Assembly: GCA_025963345.1 (NCBI GenBank)
Contig: JAOPUS010000040.1
Location: forward strand, 1 to 7,430
Length of the DNA: 7,430 nt
Source: Blastococcus sp.
GTDB taxonomy: Bacteria; Actinomycetota; Actinomycetes; Mycobacteriales; Geodermatophilaceae
Direction of reading: 5' to 3'
The position numbers were made by a program, and so were the translations under genes. This document shows positions 1 to 7,430 of this stretch, piece by piece; the first letter of the stretch is position 1; each line of letters starts with the position of its first letter. The notes below the pieces were generated by a model. That model was given only the letters and a program-made list of their open reading frames with translations. It made no database searches and was not told where the DNA came from.

Positions 1-653
1 GGGGAGAAGCGGTACACGATCGCGGCGCTCGACCTCGGCATCAAGACCGCCACCCCGCGGCACCTGGCCGAGCTCGGCGTCGAGACCCACGTGCTGCCGT
101 CGACCGCGACCGCCGAGGACCTGCTCGCCGCGGGGCCGGACGGCGTCTTCCTGTCCAACGGCCCCGGTGACCCGGCCGCGGCCGACTACGCGGTCGACGC
201 GGTCCGCGGAGTGCTGGACGCCCGCCGTCCGCTGTTCGGCATCTGCTTCGGCAACCAGATCCTCGGCCGGGCGTTGGGCCTGGGCACCTACAAGCTGCGC
301 TTCGGCCACCGCGGGCTGAACCAGCCGGTGCTCGACCGGGTCAGCGGCACGGTGCGGGTCACCAGCCACAATCACGGGTTCGCCGTGGACGCCCCGCTCG
401 ACCGGCCGACCGACACCCCCTACGGGCAGGTGGAGGTCAGCCACGTCGGGCTCAACGACGACGTGGTCGAGGGCCTGCGCTGCCTGGACGTCCCGGCGTT
501 CAGCGTGCAGTTCCACCCCGAGTCCGCGGCCGGCCCGCACGACGCGGCACCGCTGTTCCAGCGCTTCGTGGATCTGATGGCGTCCGCCCGGCAGAACGGG
601 AACGCCGTCAGTCCGCCACCCGTCGTCGACTCGAGCACGGGGGAGACCCACTG

Positions 654-654
<1 letters not shown>
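1..654 (+). CDS. carA: Carbamoyl-phosphate synthase small (glutaminase) subunit, C-terminal part; 5' end outside window
   Basis: Cytoplasmic subunit that hydrolyses glutamine and channels ammonia to CarB for carbamoyl phosphate synthesis (pyrimidines and arginine). The frame is open from base 1, so the N-terminal domain is missing; 217 residues remain, covering the class I glutamine amidotransferase domain. Visible motifs are SNGPGDP, the nucleophile elbow GICFGNQ (Cys codon 244-246), the SHNHGFAVD strand, and VQFHPE with the catalytic His (514-516) and Glu (520-522). The elbow reads FGNQ rather than the enterobacterial LGHQ; from memory mycobacterial CarA has the same form, so this is lineage-typical and not a defect. 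The GPHDA segment and the short tail after LMASARQ are also actinobacterial in style. The stop codon shares one base with the carB start (TGATG). The identification is secure; only the start is unseen. Confidence 0.97.
639..646 (+). promoter_or_regulatory. Strong Shine-Dalgarno sequence for carB
   Basis: GGGGGAGA lies inside the last codons of carA and ends 7 bases before the carB ATG at 654. It is the clearest ribosome-binding site in the operon. It supports the ATG at 654 as the carB start even though only one base overlaps the carA stop. Confidence 0.75.
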
Positions 655-3979
<3,325 letters not shown>

Positions 3980-3983
<4 letters not shown>

Positions 3984-4897
3984 CCGCTTCCTCCCACCCC
4001 GCAGAAATGGCCATTTCCGTGGGTCTCCTGACCGCGCCGGCACCGCGGGCGGCGCGTGCGCCGGTGCAGCGCACCGTAGAGGTGATCGGCCGGCGGCCGG
4101 TCGACGCCTACGTCGAACTCACGCTGGCCGCGCCGGAGATCGCCGAGCGGGCCCAGCCCGGGCAGTTCGTCGCGTTCGCGGTCGGCGGCGACACGTCCGC
4201 GCTGTTGCTCCGTCGCGCGATCGCGATCAGCACGGCCGAGGACGGCGTCGTGACCGTGGTCGTCTCGGCCGCCGGGCCGGGCTCGACCTGGCTCACCGAA
4301 CGACAGGTGGGCGACACCCTCGACGTCGTCGGTCCCCTCGGGCGGCCCTTCCCGGGGCCACCGGCCGGTGCCCGCGCTCTGCTGGTGGGCGGCGGCTACG
4401 GCGCGGCCGCGCTCGTGGGCCTGGCCGTCCGGCTGCGTGCCGAGGGACACCCGGTGGACGTCGTCGCGGGCGCGGCCGCGGCCGACCGGCTGTGCTCGGT
4501 GCAGGAACTCATCGGGATCGCCGACACCGTCGCCGTCACCACCGACGACGGCAGCTCCGGCCGGCAAGGGCTGGTCACGCTCGCTGTCGACGAGCTGCTG
4601 CCGGACGCCGGTGTGGTCTACGCCTGCGGCCCGATGCCCATGCTGCGGGCGGTCGCCGACGCGGCCACCGCGCACGGCATCCCGTCCTACGTCGCCGTCG
4701 AGGAGTCGATGGCCTGCGGGATCGGCGTCTGCATGACCTGCGTGCTCCCGATCGTCGGCGAGGACGGCCGCACCCGCTTCTCCCGCTCCTGCACCGAGGG
4801 GCCGGTGTTCGGCGGTGACCGGGTGCGCTTCGCCGACGTCGGCACGCTGCCATGGGACGTCGTCGGCGCCGATGCGATGGGAGTGGTCCAGCCGTGA
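3980..4897 (+). CDS. pyrK: Dihydroorotate dehydrogenase electron-transfer subunit (FAD/[2Fe-2S])
   Basis: Partner of class 1B PyrD. It moves electrons from the PyrD FMN through a [2Fe-2S] cluster and FAD to NAD+. The 305-residue protein belongs to the ferredoxin-reductase fold: FAD-binding barrel from about residue 29 (PGQFVAF, then RRAIAIS at 78-84 and GPGSTWL), nucleotide-binding domain starting LLVGGGYGAAAL (from residue 134), and a C-terminal cluster-binding segment with Cys246, Cys251, Cys254 and Cys271 (C-x4-C-x2-C-x16-C; MACGIGVCMTC then SRSCTEG). All four expected cysteines are present. It is longer than the roughly 256-262 residues I recall for Bacillus and Lactococcus PyrK; about 28 extra residues sit at the N-terminus and contain a perfect 14-bp DNA palindrome (4004-4017). 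The ATG at 3980 is chosen because it forms a classic ATGA overlap with carB and follows AGGTGA; an in-frame ATG at 4007 and GTGs at 4019 and 4064 are alternatives. Placement directly before pyrD confirms the role. Confidence 0.95.
4004..4017. repeat. Perfect 14-bp AT-rich palindrome inside the pyrK 5' coding region
   Basis: GAAATGGCCATTTC is its own reverse complement and stands out as AT-rich in a strongly GC-rich gene. Its centre is about 30 nt after the pyrK ATG. It is read as Glu-Met-Ala-Ile-Ser (the final C is the third-last base of the next codon group), in the poorly conserved N-terminal extension. The core nine bases ATGGCCATT recur in the same orientation at the start of pyrD. Function is unknown: it could be a protein-binding site, a copy of a dispersed palindromic repeat, or chance. 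Confidence 0.7.
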
Positions 4898-5868
4898 CCG
4901 CGACCGAGACCCGCGGCCACGATGGCCATTCTGGCCGTTCAGACACCGCCGTGGACATGCGGACCACGCTCGGGTCCGCGGAGATCCCGAGCCCGGTCCT
5001 CACCGCCTCCGGGTGCTCGGCGTTCGGCCGTGAGCTCGAGCCGTTCGTCGACCTGACGGCGATCGGGGCCGTGGTCACCAAGTCCGTGCAGCTTCGGCCG
5101 CGCTCGGGCCGGTCGACGCCCCGGATGGCCGAGACCCCCAGCGGGATGCTCAACTCGATCGGCCTGCAGGGCACCGGCATCGACGGGCTGCTCACCGAGG
5201 AGCTGCCCTGGCTCGCCGAACGGGGGGTCCGGAGCTTCGTCTCGATCGCCGGTACCCGGGTCGAGGACTTCGCCGAGCTCGCCGAGCGGCTGCGCGGCGT
5301 GCCGGGCGTGCTCGGCCTCGAGGTCAACATCAGCTGCCCGAACGTGGAGAGCCGCGGTGAGGTGTTCGCCTGCGACCCGGTGGCCGCCTCCGACGTCGTC
5401 TCCGCCGTCCGCGCCGCCGCCGACCCGGCCCATCCCGTCTACGCCAAGCTCAGCCCCGACGTCACCGACATCGTGAGCGTCGCGCGGGCCGTCTCCGACG
5501 CCGGCGCCGACGGGCTGTCGATGATCAATACGTTGCTCGGGCTGGTCATCGACCCCGACACGATGCGGCCGGTGCTCGGCGGGGTCACCGGTGGCCTCTC
5601 CGGCCCGGCGATCCGGCCGGTCGCGCTGCGCTGCGTCTGGCAGGTCCACCAGGCACTGCCCGACGTCCCGATCCTGGGCATGGGCGGCATCCGGACCGGC
5701 CTGGACGCGCTCCAGTTCGTCCTCGCCGGCGCGTCGGCGGTCTCGGTCGGAACGGCGGTGTTCAACGACCCGTCCGCGGTCGCCCGCGTGCACGACGAGC
5801 TCGCCGCCGCGCTGGGTGAGCGCGGATTCACCTCCGTCGCCGAGGCCGTGGGGTACGCGCACCGATGA
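4894..5868 (+). CDS. pyrD: Dihydroorotate dehydrogenase, class 1B catalytic subunit
   Basis: FMN-dependent TIM-barrel enzyme that oxidises dihydroorotate to orotate, cytoplasmic and paired with PyrK. Hallmarks are ASGCSAFGRE, the VTKSV lysine segment, GMLNSIGLQ, and NISCPNV carrying the catalytic base Cys148 (codon 5335-5337). A cysteine here marks class 1, whereas membrane-bound class 2 enzymes use serine. Further hallmarks are KLSPDV, SMINTLLG, TGGLSGPAI and the phosphate-binding GMGGI and VGTAVF. The GTG start at 4894 overlaps the pyrK stop (GTGA) with GGGAG ten bases upstream, giving 324 residues. An internal GTG (4951) or ATG (4957) would give 305 or 303 residues, nearer the family's usual 300-311. 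The extra 21 codons contain an imperfect palindrome. The ATG at 4852 extends further into pyrK and is unlikely. The stop overlaps pyrF (ATGA). Product is certain; the start is about 75% sure. Confidence 0.95.
   Translation: MTATETRGHDGHSGRSDTAVDMRTTLGSAEIPSPVLTASGCSAFGRELEPFVDLTAIGAVVTKSVQLRPRSGRSTPRMAETPSGMLNSIGLQGTGIDGLLTEELPWLAERGVRSFVSIAGTRVEDFAELAERLRGVPGVLGLEVNISCPNVESRGEVFACDPVAASDVVSAVRAAADPAHPVYAKLSPDVTDIVSVARAVSDAGADGLSMINTLLGLVIDPDTMRPVLGGVTGGLSGPAIRPVALRCVWQVHQALPDVPILGMGGIRTGLDALQFVLAGASAVSVGTAVFNDPSAVARVHDELAAALGERGFTSVAEAVGYAHR
4915..4936. repeat. Imperfect 22-bp palindrome with ATGGCCAT core inside the pyrD 5' coding region
   Basis: Arms GGCCA (4915-4919) and TGGCC (4932-4936) flank the perfect core ATGGCCAT (4922-4929); two symmetric positions do not pair as DNA, and one of them could be a G-U pair in RNA. 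The centre is about 31 nt after the GTG start of pyrD, nearly the same offset as the palindrome in pyrK. Here it is read Gly-His-Asp-Gly-His-Ser-Gly, a different codon phase from the pyrK copy, which argues against selection for an encoded motif. Confidence 0.6.
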
Positions 5869-6755
5869 GCCAGCCGTTCGGGGAGCGCCTTTCCGGCGCC
5901 GTCGCGGCCCGGGGACCGCTGTGCGTCGGCATCGACCCGCACCCGCCGCTGCTGGAGAAGTGGGGGCTGACGGACGACCCCGACGGCCTCGCCCGGTTCA
6001 CCGACGCCGTGGTCGACGCCCTCGCCGGGTCAGTCGCCGTCCTGAAGCCCCAACTCGCCTTCTACGAGCGGCACGGGTCCCGCGGGCTGGCGGTGCTCGA
6101 GGAGGCCGTGCCCCGGGCGCGCGCCGCCGGTGCCCTGGTACTGCTGGACGCCAAGCGCGGTGACATCGGATCGACCATGGACGCCTACGGCGACTACCTG
6201 CGCCCCGACCACCCGCTGGCTGTCGACGCCATGACGGTCAGCCCCTACCTGGGACCGGGCTCGCTGCAGCCGGCCGTCGACACCGCGCGCATGCACGGCG
6301 GCGGGCTGTTCGTGCTGGCGCGCACCTCCAACCCTGACGCCGGCACCCTGCAGCACGCTGTGGTGACGAAGGGCGCGGACGAGCGTTCGGTCGCGCAGGT
6401 CGTGGTCGACACCGTGCGTGGCTGGAACACCCCCGGCTGGGTCGTGGGCGATCCGCTGCCCGACATCGCCTCCGTCCGCGACGTCGCCAGCCGGTTCGGG
6501 CCGACCACCGGCTCCTTCGGGGTCGTCGTGGGCGCCACCCTCCGGGACATGGACGTCGACCTGGACGGCCTGGGCGGCCCGATCCTCGCTCCGGGGCTGG
6601 GTGCCCAGGGCGGGTCGGTCGCCGACCTGCGCCGGCTCTTCGGCACGGGGCGGGCCGTCGTCCCCACCGTCTCCCGGGACGTGTTGGCCGCCGGACCAGA
6701 CCCGGCCGCGCTGCGGGCCGCCGCCGACCGCTGGACGGACGAGCTGGCCGGATGA
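5865..6755 (+). CDS. pyrF: Orotidine-5'-phosphate decarboxylase, type 2 family
   Basis: Catalyses OMP to UMP plus CO2, the last step of de novo UMP synthesis, in the cytoplasm. The 296-residue length and sequence fit the longer type-2 PyrF subfamily common in actinobacteria. Visible elements are CVGIDPHP near residue 20, KPQLAFYERHG (61-71), and the catalytic signature LLDAKRGDIGSTM with Asp95, Lys97 and Asp100. Further on are the MTVSPYLG strand, LARTSNP, VVGAT and the phosphate-binding LAPGLGAQGG. No essential residue appears to be missing. The ATG at 5865 is the ATGA overlap with the pyrD stop; the upstream ribosome-binding site is weak (GTGGGG about eleven bases before), consistent with translational coupling to pyrD. 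The stop overlaps the next small ORF by four bases. Confidence 0.96.
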   Translation: MSQPFGERLSGAVAARGPLCVGIDPHPPLLEKWGLTDDPDGLARFTDAVVDALAGSVAVLKPQLAFYERHGSRGLAVLEEAVPRARAAGALVLLDAKRGDIGSTMDAYGDYLRPDHPLAVDAMTVSPYLGPGSLQPAVDTARMHGGGLFVLARTSNPDAGTLQHAVVTKGADERSVAQVVVDTVRGWNTPGWVVGDPLPDIASVRDVASRFGPTTGSFGVVVGATLRDMDVDLDGLGGPILAPGLGAQGGSVADLRRLFGTGRAVVPTVSRDVLAAGPDPAALRAAADRWTDELAG

Positions 6756-7006
6756 AGCGGGCGGCTCCCTGGCTCCTCGCCGCGCTGGGTGCGGCGCTGG
6801 TCGTCGCGGGGGGCGTGGTGTTCGCGGTGGCCGACCGGGGCCCGTGGATGGCTCCTGGGACTGCGGATGGGCCGTCGGCGGGCCGAGTGAGCGTCACCCC
6901 CCGGCGTGTCGTCCGCTCGGCGTGTCGCGACCTTCTGCGACGTGGAGGCCGGAACAGGACATCCGGAACGGATTCGCACGAAAGCCTGCCTGACCTGCGG
7001 CGATGA
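6752..7006 (+). CDS. Small hypothetical single-pass membrane protein, possibly truncated or decayed
   Basis: This 84-codon ORF starts with an ATGA overlap on the pyrF stop. I do not recognise a family. Residues 1-6 are basic and residues 6-27 form one strongly hydrophobic segment (LLAALGAALVVAGGVVFAVA), fitting a signal anchor or uncleaved signal peptide. Up to about residue 34 the codons end mostly in G or C, as in the neighbours. After that, third positions become mixed (CGT, TGT, CTT, CGA, GGA, AGG, ACA, GAT, CCT), and the protein is basic and low in aromatics, which looks like non-coding sequence. The most likely reading is a real operon-distal small membrane gene that has lost its 3' part through frameshift or deletion, or a short peptide whose reading frame runs on into the mihF upstream region. 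The start is well supported by the overlap; the C-terminal half is doubtful. Confidence 0.5.
   Translation: MKRAAPWLLAALGAALVVAGGVVFAVADRGPWMAPGTADGPSAGRVSVTPRRVVRSACRDLLRRGGRNRTSGTDSHESLPDLRR
6902..6927 (+). repeat. Direct repeat CGGCGTGTCG, two copies 16 bp apart
   Basis: CGGCGTGTCG occurs at 6902-6911 and again at 6918-6927. It lies in the part of the small ORF whose codon use looks non-coding. It may be a binding site for a regulator of mihF, or a small tandem duplication. Nothing else supports a function. Confidence 0.4.
6949..6969 (+). repeat. Direct repeat CCGGAAC, two copies 14 bp apart
   Basis: CCGGAAC occurs at 6949-6955 and 6963-6969. It follows the CGGCGTGTCG pair within the region upstream of mihF. 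Seven-base repeats are cheap in GC-rich DNA, so this is recorded with low weight. Confidence 0.25.
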
Positions 7007-7035
7007 CGGATCGTCACCGTGTACCTGAACCAGGT
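7004..7035 (+). terminator. Two small inverted repeats after the last operon ORF; candidate terminator or operator region
   Basis: TGACG-GAT-CGTCA (7004-7016) begins at the stop codon of the small ORF, and ACCTG-AAC-CAGGT (7023-7035) follows seven bases later; CCGT and ACGG around the second could extend it with an internal loop. Each has a perfect five-base stem and three-base loop. There is no U-tract, so this is not a canonical intrinsic terminator, though actinobacterial terminators often lack one. The second could equally be an operator. Together with the separate promoter downstream, it marks a plausible end of the pyr transcript. Confidence 0.3.
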
Positions 7036-7082
7036 GTGAACGGCGACGACGTGCGTGCGAGAAGAACCCGCGCGGGGGCCCA

Positions 7083-7112
7083 GTGACCAGCGGATTTGTC
7101 TGGAACTAGGTT
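7083..7112 (+). promoter_or_regulatory. Putative housekeeping-sigma promoter for mihF
   Basis: A -10 hexamer TAGGTT (7107-7112) matches the actinobacterial TANNNT pattern. GTGACC (7083-7088) is a fair -35, with an 18-bp spacer. Transcription would start near 7119-7120, leaving a leader of about 87 nt before the mihF ATG. It lies about 80 bp after the last ORF of the pyr operon, so it would allow mihF to be expressed independently of pyrimidine supply. Confidence 0.55.
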
Positions 7113-7118
7113 GGCCGT

Positions 7119-7206
7119 GAGGCTCAGAGGCGAGCCCTTCCCTTACGAGTCCCGAGAACCTCCGCGGACCGGACCACGGACCGCGAACGACACGATTGGG
7201 TCGAAA
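7119..7206 (+). other. Predicted 5' leader of mihF with two possible stem-loops
   Basis: If transcription starts near 7119, the mRNA begins with GGCTC-AGAGGC-GAGCC (7121-7136), a five-base-pair hairpin at the very 5' end. Further on, CGCGG-A-CC (7163-7170) can pair with GG-A-CCGCG (7178-7185) around a seven-base loop, and GGACC occurs three times in that region. Only a weak GGG (7198-7200) stands before the ATG. No known riboswitch class is recognised. The structures may simply reflect GC content. Confidence 0.35.
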
Positions 7207-7430
7207 ATGCCCCTGCCTGACCTGTCCCCGGAACAACGCGCCGCCGCCCTCGAGAAGGCGGCTGCCGCCCGCAAGGCGCGCGCCGAACTGCGTGAGCAGC
7301 TCAAGAACAAGGGCGCCACGGTTGGCGACGTCCTCAAGCAGGGCGACACCGACGAGGTGATCGGGAAGATGCGGGTCTCCGCTGTCCTCGAGTCCCTGCC
7401 CGGAGTGGGCAAGGCGCGAGCTGCGAAGAT
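7207..7430 (+). CDS. mihF: Integration host factor, actinobacterial mIHF/sIHF type; 3' end outside window
   Basis: The first 74 codons of a small basic DNA-binding nucleoid protein (family about 105 residues), unrelated in fold to the enterobacterial IHF alpha/beta pair. The N-terminal helix LSPEQRAAALEKAAAARKAR, the LREQLK segment, the GKMRVSAVLESLPGVGKARA core with its helix-turn-helix-like GVGK turn, and the TDEV linker all match the mycobacterial and Streptomyces proteins as I recall them. The family bends and compacts DNA and influences replication, recombination and gene expression. The ATG at 7207 is chosen because the protein then begins at the usual family start (PLPDLSPEQR). The ribosome-binding site is weak (GGG six bases upstream). 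Codon use is typical of the window. Location next to the pyrimidine cluster is a conserved actinobacterial arrangement as far as I recall. The C-terminal third or so is beyond the window. Confidence 0.94.
   Translation, partial: MPLPDLSPEQRAAALEKAAAARKARAELREQLKNKGATVGDVLKQGDTDEVIGKMRVSAVLESLPGVGKARAAK

Noticed and set aside
241..261. CarA nucleophile elbow GICFGNQ lacking the usual histidine, as a possible loss of glutaminase activity
   Set aside because: The catalytic Cys, His and Glu are all present, and the same wording occurs in mycobacterial CarA as I recall it.
4939..5862. A 307-codon minus-strand frame opposite pyrD
   Set aside because: It mirrors pyrD and reads as Asp/Gly/Arg/His-rich filler; pyrD has all its catalytic motifs on the plus strand.
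5885..5899. GCGCC-TTTCC-GGCGC hairpin about 27 nt into pyrF, as a possible third member of the pyrK/pyrD palindrome set
   Set aside because: It is GC-rich, has a different sequence and loop, and lies inside an ordinary start region; five-base GC stems are common by chance here.
7067..7076. CCCGCGCGGG palindrome before the mihF promoter
   Set aside because: Ten-base GC palindromes are frequent at this base composition; no repeat or spacing supports a role.
7036..7086. A 16-codon GTG-started ORF upstream of mihF as a leader peptide
   Set aside because: It ends before the predicted mihF start of transcription, has no proper ribosome-binding site, and shows no regulatory codon run.
6238..7236. 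A 332-codon minus-strand frame spanning pyrF to mihF
   Set aside because: Composition is Arg/Pro/Ser-rich filler; it covers pyrF, the intergenic promoter and the mihF start, which are well supported on the other strand.

Overview
This window is a GC-rich (roughly 70-75% G+C by eye) chromosomal segment from an actinobacterium. It carries the distal half of a de novo pyrimidine (UMP) biosynthesis operon followed by the start of an mIHF-type nucleoid protein gene. The CarA, CarB and mIHF sequences read like high-GC Actinomycetota. The gene order carA-carB-pyrK-pyrD-pyrF-(small membrane ORF)-mihF and the protein wording suggest Geodermatophilaceae or relatives (Blastococcus, Geodermatophilus, Modestobacter), but that placement comes from memory and was not tested.

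Layout, all on the + strand: 1-654, 3' part of carA (glutaminase subunit of carbamoyl-phosphate synthetase); 654-3983, carB (large subunit); 3980-4897, pyrK (FAD/[2Fe-2S] electron-transfer subunit); 4894-5868, pyrD (class 1B dihydroorotate dehydrogenase); 5865-6755, pyrF (type-2 OMP decarboxylase); 6752-7006, a short ORF with one membrane segment whose 3' half looks non-coding or decayed; 7007-7206, a 200-bp intergenic region with small inverted repeats, a good promoter candidate (-10 TAGGTT) and a potentially structured leader; 7207-7430, the first 74 codons of mihF, cut by the window edge.

The genes work as a pathway. CarAB makes carbamoyl phosphate from glutamine, bicarbonate and ATP. PyrD with PyrK oxidises dihydroorotate to orotate and passes the electrons to NAD+. 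PyrF decarboxylates OMP to UMP. The upstream steps (pyrB, pyrC) and pyrE are not in the window. All five junctions from carA to the small ORF overlap by 1 or 4 bases, so the genes are probably translationally coupled on one mRNA. mihF appears to have its own promoter.

The most unusual signal is a pair of AT-rich palindromes centred on ATGGCCAT. One lies in the extra N-terminal codons of pyrK and one in those of pyrD. Their centres are about 30 and 31 nt after the respective start codons, they are read in different codon phases, and I see no other copies in the window. They look like DNA- or RNA-level elements (a dispersed palindromic repeat or a regulatory site) tolerated inside coding sequence, rather than a protein motif. 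The rest is a conventional biosynthetic operon; I see no defence system, mobile element, CRISPR array, tRNA or rRNA.
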